DNA of 39,216 nt from Bacteroidaceae bacterium (GTDB lineage Bacteria; Bacteroidota; Bacteroidia; Bacteroidales; Bacteroidaceae), in NCBI GenBank assembly GCA_017551925.1, contig JAFZKA010000029.1, positions 1 through 39,216 of the forward strand, given 5' to 3'. Below, piece after piece: positions 7,261-15,463 of this stretch; position 1 is the stretch's first letter, and each line of letters begins with the position of its first letter. Under the pieces are notes generated by a model that did not search any database, was not told the origin of the DNA, and saw only the letters and a program-made list of their open reading frames with translations. A program made the position numbers and the translations under genes.

Positions 7261-8736
7261 TCAGCGGTTGAGTTTCCAGGTGGCACCCTCTTTGGTATCC
7301 TTGATCTCAAATCCCAGTGCAGTGAGTTCATTGCGTATTTTGTCACTTGTAGCCCAGTCCTTGTTGGCCTTGGCTATGGCGCGTTGTTCAAGCAACATAT
7401 CCACTACCTTTCCGAAAGCCTCCTCACGGCCGCTTCCGCCGCCTTCTTCGGCCTTTATTCCAAGAATGTCAAACAGGAATGTGTCAAACAGAGACTTGAG
7501 TTCTGCAACATCGGCGGCAGTGAGTTTGGCGTTGCCGCTGGCAGCCTGATTGATAACCTTGGCTGCATCAAACAGATGACTGATAACGATAGGTGTGTTA
7601 AGGTCATCATCCATAGCCTCATAGCACTTGCCCTTGAATTCTTTTACGCTTACGCTGCTTTCTGCAGCGGGCTGAATGCGGCCTATTGCATTATATGCCT
7701 CCATGAGTCGGCTCATAGCCTTCTCAGCAGCCTGCAAGGCGTCATTGCTGAAGTCAACGGTGCCGCGGTAGTGGGCCATCAGTATGAAGAACCTTATGGT
7801 CATGGGGCTGTATGCCTGCTTCAGATTTGGATTCTGGCCTGTAAAGAATTCGTTAAGGGTGATGAAGTTACCCAGACTCTTGCCCATCTTCTGGCCGTTG
7901 ATGGTTATCATGTTGTTGTGCATCCAGTAGTGCACGATGTCATGACCCTGGCTGGCGACGGCCTGTGCAATCTCGCATTCGTGATGCGGGAATATCAGGT
8001 CCATGCCACCTCCGTGTATGTCAAAACGCTCACCTAAGTACTTGCGTCCCATGGCGGTGCACTCGCAGTGCCAGCCGGGGAATCCGTCGCTCCAGGGTGA
8101 GGGCCAGCGCATAATATGCTCGGGCTGGGCCTTTTTCCACAGTGCAAAGTCGGCAGGGTTGTGTTTCTCCTCCTGACCGTCAAGTTCACGGGTGGTGTTG
8201 AGTACGTCATCAAGATTGCGGCCTGACAGAATGCCGTAGTGATGGTCCTTGTTGTACTTGTTCACGTCAAAGTAGATGCTGCCCTGGCTTTCATATGCGT
8301 AGCCGTTGTCCAGAATCTGCTTTACCAGTTCTATCTGCTCAATTATATGGCCCGATGCGTGCGGCTCGATGCTGGGGGGCAGCACGTTCAGGGCATCCAT
8401 AGCCTTGTGGTAGCGCAGGGTGTAGTACTGCACCACTTCCATGGGCTCCAACTGCTCCAGGCGGGCTTTCTTGGCAATCTTGTCCTCACCCTCATCGGCA
8501 TCATGCTCCAGATGGCCTACATCGGTTATGTTACGCACGTAACGCACCTTATAGCCTAAGTGCTGAAGGTAACGGAACAGGATGTCAAATGTGATGGCGG
8601 GGCGTGCATGACCCAGATGCGGATCACCATATACTGTGGGACCGCACACGTACATTCCTACGTGCGGCGGGTTCAGGGCTTCAAACAATTCCTTCTTTCT
8701 AGTTAGGGTGTTGTAGATGGTCAATTTGTTTTCCAT
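7261..8736 (-). CDS. cysS: Cysteinyl-tRNA synthetase
   Basis: Class I aminoacyl-tRNA synthetase (491 residues) that charges tRNA-Cys in the cytosol. The N-terminal zinc/HIGH region shows [17 protein letters not shown], further zinc ligands are in GWHCECTAM and HHECEIAQ, and the KMSKS loop is present as KMGKSLGN. The C-terminal helical tRNA-binding part extends to residue 491 and ends with a normal family tail, after a short glycine/glutamate-rich linker ([10 protein letters not shown]) near residue 430. The gene starts 1 bp after the ispG stop and ends 3 bp before the next gene, inside the eight-gene operon. Confidence 0.97.
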   Translation of the reverse strand: MENKLTIYNTLTRKKELFEALNPPHVGMYVCGPTVYGDPHLGHARPAITFDILFRYLQHLGYKVRYVRNITDVGHLEHDADEGEDKIAKKARLEQLEPMEVVQYYTLRYHKAMDALNVLPPSIEPHASGHIIEQIELVKQILDNGYAYESQGSIYFDVNKYNKDHHYGILSGRNLDDVLNTTRELDGQEEKHNPADFALWKKAQPEHIMRWPSPWSDGFPGWHCECTAMGRKYLGERFDIHGGGMDLIFPHHECEIAQAVASQGHDIVHYWMHNNMITINGQKMGKSLGNFITLNEFFTGQNPNLKQAYSPMTIRFFILMAHYRGTVDFSNDALQAAEKAMSRLMEAYNAIGRIQPAAESSVSVKEFKGKCYEAMDDDLNTPIVISHLFDAAKVINQAASGNAKLTAADVAELKSLFDTFLFDILGIKAEEGGGSGREEAFGKVVDMLLEQRAIAKANKDWATSDKIRNELTALGFEIKDTKEGATWKLNR

Positions 8737-8737
8737 A

Positions 8738-10114
8738 TCATTTTTTCATTGTTTCTTCAATAAATTTGAGGAGCCTGTCAACGGCATTCTCCTCGGGGAT
8801 ATTTTTCTCTATGCACTCCTTGCCTTTGTACAGGCTTATCTTGCTGCGGCCTGCGCCTACGTAACCGAAATCGGCATCGGCCATTTCACCCGGGCCGTTG
8901 ACTATGCAGCCCATTATGGCTATCTTGACGCCTTTCAGGTGGCCGGTGGCGGCTTTTATGCGTGCTATTGTCTCTTCAAGATTATAAAGTGTCCGTCCGC
9001 AGCCCGGACATGATATGTACTCGGGTTTTGTAAAGCGTATGCGTGCGCCCTGCAGTATGGCATCCTCTGTGGATTTGATTTGGGCGGCGGTCATATTGGG
9101 GTTGGTCAGTTTAAGGTCACCGGCCTTGCCGTCAATGAGAAGTGCACCTGCATCCATGGCGGCGTGCAGTTGGAAATCCTCAAGCAACTCATCATTGTAA
9201 GAAAGTTGCAGCACGCCGTTCTCTATCCTGGCCGATGCACGTACCTCAGCGCTGCGTTCAGCATAATCCACCAGTTTACGGGCCACGGGAATCTCACGCT
9301 CAGGAGCCTCTGACAGTGATACGCGTATGGTATCGCCTATACCCTCGGCCAGCAGTGCGCCAATGCCTATGGCGCTCTTTATGCGTCCGTCCTCGCCCTC
9401 ACCGGCCTCGGTCACTCCCAGATGTATTGGGAACGCCATGCCTTCACGGTCCATCTCCTTAACGAGCAGGCGTACGGTTTCAATCATTACCACCGTGTTG
9501 CTGGCCTTGATTGATATGACCACGTTCATGAAATCCTGCTCCACGCATATGCGCAGGAACTCCATGCAACTCTCCACCATACCTGCGGGAGTGTTGCCGT
9601 AGCGGCTCATGATGCGGTCAGAGAGTGACCCGTGGTTAACGCCTATGCGTATGGCGGTACTGTGTTCACGGCAGATGTTCAGGAACGGGATAAAGCGGTC
9701 GCGAATGCGCTGTATCTCCTGTGCATACTCATCATCAGTATATTCCAGATGCTTGAATGTGCGTGCAGGGTCCACATAGTTGCCGGGGTTGATGCGCACC
9801 TTCTCCACATACCGGGCGGCCACATCGGCCACGGCGGGGTTGAAATGGACATCGGCTACCAGCGGAGTGTCGTAGCCGCGGGCAGTCAGGCCATCACGGA
9901 TAAGGCGCATATTCTCAGCCTCACGTGTGCCCTGGGTGGTCATGCGCACCAGTTCACCGCCGGCCTCAATGATACGTATGGCCTGCTCTATGCAGCCCTC
10001 GGTATCCATGGTGGCGGTGGTGGTCATGGACTGCAGGCGTATGGGGTTGCTGCCGCCTATGGCGGTATTGCCCACACGTACGCATATTGTTTTGCGGCGG
10101 TTATATACGGCCAT
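8738..10114 (-). CDS. ispG: 4-hydroxy-3-methylbut-2-enyl diphosphate synthase, short-middle-domain form
   Basis: Fe-S enzyme of the MEP isoprenoid pathway (MEcPP to HMBPP), 458 residues. Residues about 1-285 form the TIM barrel ([58 protein letters not shown]). Residues about 345-458 form the 4Fe-4S domain with [21 protein letters not shown] and the conserved Glu in NGPGE. Between them only about 55 residues remain (about 285-340). Plant- and Bacteroidetes-type IspG proteins usually carry a whole additional A* domain here and are near 600 residues; proteobacterial ones lack it. The remnant keeps the [14 protein letters not shown] motif, so this looks like a reduced three-domain form. Reading frame is intact. 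Confidence 0.95.
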   Translation of the reverse strand: MAVYNRRKTICVRVGNTAIGGSNPIRLQSMTTTATMDTEGCIEQAIRIIEAGGELVRMTTQGTREAENMRLIRDGLTARGYDTPLVADVHFNPAVADVAARYVEKVRINPGNYVDPARTFKHLEYTDDEYAQEIQRIRDRFIPFLNICREHSTAIRIGVNHGSLSDRIMSRYGNTPAGMVESCMEFLRICVEQDFMNVVISIKASNTVVMIETVRLLVKEMDREGMAFPIHLGVTEAGEGEDGRIKSAIGIGALLAEGIGDTIRVSLSEAPEREIPVARKLVDYAERSAEVRASARIENGVLQLSYNDELLEDFQLHAAMDAGALLIDGKAGDLKLTNPNMTAAQIKSTEDAILQGARIRFTKPEYISCPGCGRTLYNLEETIARIKAATGHLKGVKIAIMGCIVNGPGEMADADFGYVGAGRSKISLYKGKECIEKNIPEENAVDRLLKFIEETMKK

Positions 10115-10116
10115 TA

Positions 10117-10623
10117 TCAGTTGGTCTTGTAGTTGTATTTCACCTGACTCAGTTCAGCGTTGGCCTTTTCAATCTTATCCTTGAGGCCCTCTTTGTGGGC
10201 GGCCAGACGCGCTGCGAGTTCATTGTCAGCCACTGCCAGAATCTGGGCAGCCAGGATGGCGGCATTCTGTGCTCCGTTCACGCCAACTGTGGCTACGGGT
10301 ATTCCGGGGGGCATCTGGATGATTGAGAGCATGGCGTCCAGACCGTCAAGCATACCCTTGATGGGCACGCCTATTACGGGCACGTTTGTGTTGGCTGCAA
10401 TCACACCGGGCAGGGCGGCTGCCATACCGGCTGCTGCTATGATGACTTTTATGCCACGTTCAGCCGCACCTTTGGCAAACTCCTCAACGGCCGCAGGTGT
10501 GCGGTGAGCGGACAATGCGTTCATCTCAAACGGGACCTGGATACTGTCCAGGAACGCTGCTGCTTTTTCCATAACGGGCAGGTCAGACGTGCTGCCCATG
10601 ATTATACTTACAATCGGTTTCAT
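10117..10623 (-). CDS. purE: N5-carboxyaminoimidazole ribonucleotide mutase
   Basis: Class I PurE (168 residues), the purine-pathway mutase that converts N5-CAIR to CAIR. Diagnostic motifs are the substrate phosphate loop MGSTSDLPVM (residues about 9-18), NALSAHRTP (about 38-46) with the catalytic His, and AAAGMAAALPGV (about 64-75). Full length with a short lysine-rich tail. No purK is in the window. The gene lies 11 bp after rpoN and 2 bp before ispG on the same strand. Confidence 0.96.
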   Translation of the reverse strand: MKPIVSIIMGSTSDLPVMEKAAAFLDSIQVPFEMNALSAHRTPAAVEEFAKGAAERGIKVIIAAAGMAAALPGVIAANTNVPVIGVPIKGMLDGLDAMLSIIQMPPGIPVATVGVNGAQNAAILAAQILAVADNELAARLAAHKEGLKDKIEKANAELSQVKYNYKTN

Positions 10624-10634
10624 TATAGTATGAT

Positions 10635-12107
10635 TTATTTTTTTCTAAGTCTTGCTACCGGAATTCCAATCTGCTCCCGATACTTCGCCACTGTTCGCCG
10701 TGCCACCTTGTAACCGCGCTCCGCCAGTATGTCTGCCAGTTGCTCATCAGTGAGCGGATTGCTATGGTCCTCGGCATCAGTAACCTCACGCAGTATGCGG
10801 TGTATCTCCTTTACTGAGACCTCCTCACCGCTGCTGGTCTTGACGCCGTCTGTAAAGAAGGCCTTGAGCGGAAATGTGCCGAAGTTGGTCTGCACATATT
10901 TGCCGCTCGTGACACGTGATATGGTTGAAATGTCATAACCGGTCCTCTCAGCGACATCTTTCAGGATCATGGGTTTGAGCAGGGTATCATCACCTTCGGT
11001 AAAAAACGGTCTCTGCATGTCAATTATGGCCTGCATGGTTCGGGTCAGGGTCACTTCTCTCTGGTGCAGAGCCTGAATGAATCCTTTGGCCGAATCAAGT
11101 TTGCGCTTTATGTAGAGAGCGGCGTCGCGCTGGTTGCTGTTTCCTCCTTTTATCTGGCGGTCAAGCATATCGGAATACTCACGGCTCACATGGAGTTGTG
11201 GGATATTGCCGTTGTTCAGTGTAAAGGTAATGTCACCGTCATAGTTCTCCAGAATGAAATCCGGGACAATGTGCTGACGGCTGTGTCCAACTGTCTCTCC
11301 CAGTGAACTGCCGGGACGCGGGTTGAGTTTGACAAGTTCAGCAATTACCGCATCGGTTTGCTCCTTGTCTATGCCAAGACGTGCCGATATCTTGTCCCAA
11401 CGCTTGTGGGTGAACTCATCAAACATGGTTGAGATGACCTTTTCCTGCAGTGCTTTTAACGGAGAATCCTCCTTGCGGCGAATCTGTATGAGCAGGCACT
11501 CCTGCAGATTGCGCGCTCCTATGCCTGCGGGGTCAAAGTCCTGAATAACTTTGAGCACCTGCTCAATCTCATCAGTTGAGGCATCAAGGTCATGATAGAA
11601 TGCCAGGTCATCAGATATGGCCTGCACGTCCTTGTCAAGCAGTCCGTCATTGTCAATGGAGCCTATTATGTAGAGCGCAATCTTCATCTGGCGCTCGGTC
11701 AGATCCTGTTCGCGCAGTTGCTCGTAGAGCAAATCATAGAAAGAGCGTGTGTCAGCCAATGGTACATCGGCTACTGTACCTGACATTCCCCTGTCTGAGC
11801 GGTCATACCAGTCATCATCGTCATCATTCCAGTCATCGGAACCGGACCTGTCTTCACGGTAATCATCAGCCCCTTCATCATAGAGTTCATCATCGGGTTC
11901 TGTTGTTTCAGTATCCTGTGAAAGAGGTTCTGAGGTGCCGTCCTCAAGGGCGGGGTTGTCATTGAGTTCAGAACGCACGTGCTCCTCAAGTTCAAGCGTG
12001 GAGAGCGCAAGCAGCCTGGCCTCAAGCACCTGTTGGGGTGACAAGGTCTGTATCTGGACCTGTGATTGGGTCTGGACCTGGGTCTGTATGTTTGACTGCT
12101 CCGCCAT
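10635..12107 (-). CDS. rpoN: RNA polymerase sigma-54 factor
   Basis: Alternative sigma factor (490 residues). Region I (residues 1-50) is Gln-rich and contains LSPQQVLEARLLALSTLELEEHV, the segment that contacts enhancer-binding proteins. Region II (about 55-110) is a long acidic stretch rich in Asp/Glu/Tyr. The core-binding and helix-turn-helix part follows, and the C-terminal RpoN box reads ARRTVAKYREQ. Complete, with no frame disruption. The N-terminus carries an imperfect TQ/VQ repeat (IQTQVQTQSQVQIQ). Second gene of the operon, 6 bp after the nucleoside kinase. No enhancer-binding regulator and no obvious -24/-12 promoter was noticed in the window. Confidence 0.96.
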   Translation of the reverse strand: MAEQSNIQTQVQTQSQVQIQTLSPQQVLEARLLALSTLELEEHVRSELNDNPALEDGTSEPLSQDTETTEPDDELYDEGADDYREDRSGSDDWNDDDDDWYDRSDRGMSGTVADVPLADTRSFYDLLYEQLREQDLTERQMKIALYIIGSIDNDGLLDKDVQAISDDLAFYHDLDASTDEIEQVLKVIQDFDPAGIGARNLQECLLIQIRRKEDSPLKALQEKVISTMFDEFTHKRWDKISARLGIDKEQTDAVIAELVKLNPRPGSSLGETVGHSRQHIVPDFILENYDGDITFTLNNGNIPQLHVSREYSDMLDRQIKGGNSNQRDAALYIKRKLDSAKGFIQALHQREVTLTRTMQAIIDMQRPFFTEGDDTLLKPMILKDVAERTGYDISTISRVTSGKYVQTNFGTFPLKAFFTDGVKTSSGEEVSVKEIHRILREVTDAEDHSNPLTDEQLADILAERGYKVARRTVAKYREQIGIPVARLRKK

Positions 12108-12113
12108 TTCTGA

Positions 12114-13778
12114 TCAATAGTGGAAACTGCTGCCTCCAATAAACTCGCGTACAAGTGATGTGGGCGGCAGATTCTGGCTTGGAATGGTTCTGAACAACTT
12201 AAGGAAATCCTTGAGTTGGCATGCTTTGGCATATTGCGGACTGTTTTCAGGAACCTCATCCAAAAGGGGCAGAACCATATCCTTGATAACCGCAATCTCA
12301 AATATCATGGCAGAGTTGAACATTGCGTCGGCATTCTCCTGATAGGGGAATATCCATTTTTCCTCACCGGCGCGGACCGATGCCCAGCGGCCTATGGTAT
12401 CCTGTGCGGAATAACTGCGGTACTTATGGTCACGCGTTATGCGGCGCAGCAGGCGGTTGTCAGTGGTGGGTATGTAGTTGTGCTGATCAATGCGAATGCA
12501 TGTCAGAGCCGATACGTAAATGAGGAAACGGCTGTCAGCCGGGATATCAGGCATGAGGTCCGGGTTAAGGGCATGGATGCCCTCAATAAGCAATATGTCA
12601 TTGTCACCCAGTGCCATCTCAGGGTCAGTGAACTCACGTATGCCGCCTTTCTTGAAATTAAAGCGGGGCGGCTGTATGCTCTTGCCTGCCAGCAGATCCT
12701 TAAGTTGCTGGTTGAAGAAGGGCAGGTCTATTGCGTAGAGTGACTCAAAATCATGCTCGCCGTTCTCATCAAGCGGAGTGTGATCACGGTCCAGGAAATA
12801 GTCATCAAGTGACAGGACCTTTGGGGTGAGTCCCTGAGCCATGAGTTGTACCATGAGTCGTTTGCTGAATGTGGTCTTGCCCGATGATGACGGACCGGAT
12901 ACCATAATCAGTTTTAGCCCCTTGCCCTCATTGCGTCGGGCCACAATCTGGTCAGCAATATGCACAATCTTTTGTGACTGAAGGGCTTCGGCCACGTTTA
13001 TTATCATGTTTGTCTCTCCCTTTGCTATGGCTCCGTTGAGTTTGCCCAGTGTTGAGAATCCCAGGATACGCATCCAGTCATGATGCTCCTTGAAGATCTC
13101 AAACATCTTGTCTTGACGTATCAGCGGTTCCAGTTGGTCAGGGTTCTTCTTATCTGGAAGGCGTACCAGAACACCTCCTGCCATAGGCTCAAGTCCAAAA
13201 ACCTTAAGGCATCCGGTATGGGGCGGAAGAACGCCAAAGAACCAGTCCGGCAGATCCTCAAGAGTGTAGTAACTGCTGTAAATGGTGCCTATGCTGCGGA
13301 GCAGACGTGCATTGTCCTTGCGGCCTGATTTCTCCATGATATCCGCAACATCGGTTGTGTGGGCGGTATGTTTTACAAAAGGAATGCTGCGTCCTATTAT
13401 GCTTCCCATGCGTTCGCTTATCAGGGTAACGTCTTCATCGGTTAGGTCACGGCCTATCTCAACCGGGCAGTAGAAACCCTTTGATATGGCATTTGAAACC
13501 CTCATCCTGCCTCCGGGATAGAGTTCAGTTATGGCCTTGTAGAGCACAAACACAAGTCCCAGCAGGCAGGAACGTGCTCCGGTGCTGGTGGTAGCATCAA
13601 GAAACTCCACATCGCAGTCCTCATAGACCTTGGCCTCCATATCCTTGACTATGCCGTTTGCATATACGCACATGGGGCACCCTTTGAGTTGCACACCCAT
13701 CTGATTGAATATCTCAGTGTAGGTTACGCCAGGATTGAAACTCTCACTCTTTTTGCTGTTTATGCAGTAGATTTCCAT
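12114..13778 (-). CDS. Nucleoside (uridine-like) kinase with ThrRS-type N-terminal TGS/SAD region
   Basis: A 554-residue cytosolic protein. Residues about 1-65 resemble a TGS domain (SFNPGVTYTEIFNQMG), about 70-250 resemble the second additional domain of threonyl-tRNA synthetase, and about 285-480 form a P-loop kinase of the uridine kinase/PRK family. The kinase region shows Walker A GPSSSGKTTFSKR, SLDDYFLDRDHTPLDENGEHDFES and LLIEGIHALNP. The combination is a known fusion in Bacteroidetes, Clostridia and Thermotogae, usually annotated as nucleoside kinase or uridine kinase; the nucleoside it phosphorylates is uncertain. It heads the eight-gene operon. A -7 box lies 21 bp upstream of its start. 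Confidence 0.88.
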   Translation of the reverse strand: MEIYCINSKKSESFNPGVTYTEIFNQMGVQLKGCPMCVYANGIVKDMEAKVYEDCDVEFLDATTSTGARSCLLGLVFVLYKAITELYPGGRMRVSNAISKGFYCPVEIGRDLTDEDVTLISERMGSIIGRSIPFVKHTAHTTDVADIMEKSGRKDNARLLRSIGTIYSSYYTLEDLPDWFFGVLPPHTGCLKVFGLEPMAGGVLVRLPDKKNPDQLEPLIRQDKMFEIFKEHHDWMRILGFSTLGKLNGAIAKGETNMIINVAEALQSQKIVHIADQIVARRNEGKGLKLIMVSGPSSSGKTTFSKRLMVQLMAQGLTPKVLSLDDYFLDRDHTPLDENGEHDFESLYAIDLPFFNQQLKDLLAGKSIQPPRFNFKKGGIREFTDPEMALGDNDILLIEGIHALNPDLMPDIPADSRFLIYVSALTCIRIDQHNYIPTTDNRLLRRITRDHKYRSYSAQDTIGRWASVRAGEEKWIFPYQENADAMFNSAMIFEIAVIKDMVLPLLDEVPENSPQYAKACQLKDFLKLFRTIPSQNLPPTSLVREFIGGSSFHY

Positions 13779-13798
13779 ACCTATTATATTTAGAGTCT

Positions 13799-13806
13799 CA
13801 AAATTA
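13799..13806 (-). promoter_or_regulatory. -7 box for the nucleoside kinase-rpoN operon
   Basis: Minus-strand TAATTTTG matches TAnnTTTG and lies 21 bp before the start at 13778. No TTTG was found at the usual 19-23 nt upstream, so the -33 element is weak or absent. Confidence 0.45.
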
Positions 13807-13902
13807 CTGCATTTTTTTGGTATAGGCAGAGTGCCGGGTGTAAAAAAGACAAAGTTTGTAGGTAAGCGCCTGATGCAAAATGATACAAAAGGAAACTACC
13901 CC

Positions 13903-13934
13903 TTTGTGCTATTTTGAAAAAAACACTACTTTTG
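13903..13934 (+). promoter_or_regulatory. Promoter of the FKBP-type isomerase gene
   Basis: TTTG (13903-13906), 20-nt spacer, TACTTTTG (13927-13934). Both match the Bacteroidetes consensus; the start codon is 44 bp downstream. Confidence 0.8.
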
Positions 13935-13978
13935 CAGAGTTTTTCCGGAAAACAGGTATTTAAACAAATAATAGAGAA

Positions 13979-14824
13979 ATGAAAAAACTGAATGTTCTGA
14001 TGGCTTGCATGACTGTTGCAGTCATTACATCTTGCGGCGGAATGGGAACCGGCAAGGTCAGTATGAATGATGTAAAGGACACAATCTCATATTCAATAGG
14101 TATGGGGCGTGCAGTACGTGTTTACAAGAACCAACTCCCTGAAGAGATATCAGACTCCATTGCTATGAAGGCTTTCGTTAAAGGATTCATTGACGCTGCC
14201 AAGAATCCTGAGGATGCTGAAAAACTTGCTTACGCTCTGGGCTATGAGATTGGTTGTCAGGAGATGTCACAGGCTTTTCAGGCTCTTAGCCAGACTCTGT
14301 TCGGTGACTATGACACTTTTAACAAGGACAACTACGTAAACGGTTTCAAGGACGGTATGCTTGACAACTGGAAGATCATGACATTTGAGGAAGCCGATGA
14401 AACCTCAAACCGTCTTTATACATACCTGAGCCAGAGGGTTTATGACAAGGTACGTATTGAGAGTGAGGAGTTCCTTGAAAAGAAGTCTAAAGAGGAGAAT
14501 GTGTTCAAGACAGCCAGCGGCCTTATGTATGAGGTTGTAAGTCTTGGTGCCGGCGGTAAGAAACCTACTGAAGAAAGTGAGATTGAGGTTCGTTACAAGT
14601 GCGCATCAATTGACGGCAAGGTTTATGACGAGTCAAAGGAGCCCTACAGATTTACACTTTCAGGTCTGATCAAGGGTTGGACTGAGGGTCTTCAGCTTAT
14701 GAGTGAGGGTGACAAGTACAGATTCTACATTCCTTCAGACCTTGCATACGGTCAGCACGGACAGGGTGAGATTCCTCCCTATGCGGCACTCGTATTTGAC
14801 GTTGAACTTGTAAAGGTATATTGA
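13979..14824 (+). CDS. FKBP-type peptidyl-prolyl cis-trans isomerase lipoprotein (Mip/FkpA-like)
   Basis: A 281-residue exported lipoprotein (signal MKKLNVLMACMTVAVITSC, lipobox Cys19). Residues about 30-175 form the helical FKBP_N dimerisation region (DTISYSIGMGRAVRVY, FVKGFIDAAKN, YALGYEIG). Residues about 185-281 form the FKBP domain with VRYKCASIDGKVYDES, GLIKGWTEGLQLMSEGDKYRFYIPSDLAYG and PPYAALVFDVELV, which contain the canonical active-site residues. It would assist folding of periplasmic or outer-membrane proteins. It stands alone, with its own consensus promoter and a strong terminator. Confidence 0.94.
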   Translation: MKKLNVLMACMTVAVITSCGGMGTGKVSMNDVKDTISYSIGMGRAVRVYKNQLPEEISDSIAMKAFVKGFIDAAKNPEDAEKLAYALGYEIGCQEMSQAFQALSQTLFGDYDTFNKDNYVNGFKDGMLDNWKIMTFEEADETSNRLYTYLSQRVYDKVRIESEEFLEKKSKEENVFKTASGLMYEVVSLGAGGKKPTEESEIEVRYKCASIDGKVYDESKEPYRFTLSGLIKGWTEGLQLMSEGDKYRFYIPSDLAYGQHGQGEIPPYAALVFDVELVKVY

Positions 14825-14846
14825 TTACGGTATAACCCGGATACGG

Positions 14847-14880
14847 AAAGCGGTCAGTTTTGACCGCTTTTTTTGTTTTT
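14847..14880 (+). terminator. Intrinsic terminator after the FKBP gene
   Basis: AAAGCGGTCA, loop GTTT, TGACCGCTTT, then TTTTGTTTTT: a perfect 10-bp stem and U-tract starting 23 bp after the stop codon. Confidence 0.92.
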
Positions 14881-14899
14881 CTGTCAAAATGTTATTGTT

Positions 14900-14934
14900 T
14901 TTGGTTCAACGGAAAAGAAATGTTGCTACATTTG
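14900..14934 (+). promoter_or_regulatory. Promoter of the lrp / C26-M19 operon
   Basis: TACATTTG (14927-14934) matches TAnnTTTG, with TTTG (14900-14903) 23 nt upstream. The start codon is 38 bp downstream. Confidence 0.65.
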
Positions 14935-14972
14935 ATGAAATATTTGTTGCATTGTAATATTTCTCTAACAAT

Positions 14973-15458
14973 ATGAACGCAAAGAAAGCAGTGTCAAGTT
15001 CAGACAGAATGGACTCGCTTGACAGGAAAATACTGAGTATTATCTCACAGAACGCCAGAATCCCGTTCAGGGATGTTGCTCTTCAGTGCGGAGTTTCACG
15101 TGCGGCTATCCACCAGCGCGTGCAGCGTATGTTTGATGACGGAGTGATAACAGGTTCAGGTTACCATGTCAACCCCAGGAGTATAGGATACAACACCTGC
15201 ACTTATGTAGGTCTGACGTTGGAAAAGGGCTCCATGTACCATCAGGTTGTGGCAGAACTTGACCAGATTCCAGAGGTGGTTGAGAGCCATTTTACAACCG
15301 GCCGTTACACAATGATGATCAAACTGTATGCCCGTGACAATGCTCACCTTATGGAACTTATCAACGGACATATCCAGGAGATAAAAGGTGTTACAGCCAC
15401 TGAGACTCTTATTTCACTTGATGAGAGTATCAAGAAAGAGATACCTATAAAGGAATAG
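14973..15458 (+). CDS. Lrp/AsnC-family transcriptional regulator
   Basis: A 161-residue one-component regulator. Residues about 14-70 form the winged helix-turn-helix (LDRKILSIISQNARIPFRDVAL, then CGVSRAAIHQRVQRM as recognition helix). Residues about 80-155 form the RAM/AsnC effector domain (YVGLTLEKGSMYHQVVAELDQIP, VESHFTTGRYTMMIKLYA). Such regulators sense an amino acid and act as octamers. It ends 5 bp before the peptidase fusion gene and is probably co-transcribed with it, so it may tune that gene or respond to its amino-acid products. The first Met was used; an alternative at Met13 (MDSLDRK) is also plausible. Confidence 0.93.
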   Translation: MNAKKAVSSSDRMDSLDRKILSIISQNARIPFRDVALQCGVSRAAIHQRVQRMFDDGVITGSGYHVNPRSIGYNTCTYVGLTLEKGSMYHQVVAELDQIPEVVESHFTTGRYTMMIKLYARDNAHLMELINGHIQEIKGVTATETLISLDESIKKEIPIKE

Positions 15459-15463
15459 GTCAG

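Noticed and set aside
7384-8037. A 217-codon plus-strand open frame opposite cysS
   Set aside because: It lies wholly inside a clear cysS gene with all catalytic motifs, has no promoter and no recognisable domain; it mirrors codon bias on the other strand.
7261-8736. KMGKS in place of KMSKS in CysS as a sign of inactivity
   Set aside because: The variant occurs in functional synthetases, and all zinc and HIGH-motif residues are intact.
9632-10132. A 166-codon plus-strand open frame opposite ispG
   Set aside because: It runs antisense within ispG, with Gly/His/Ala-rich low-complexity translation and no start context; a shadow of the real gene.
10635-12107. A sigma-54 regulon signal in the window
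   Set aside because: rpoN is present, but no GG-N10-GC type -24/-12 promoter or AAA+ enhancer-binding protein was recognised nearby.
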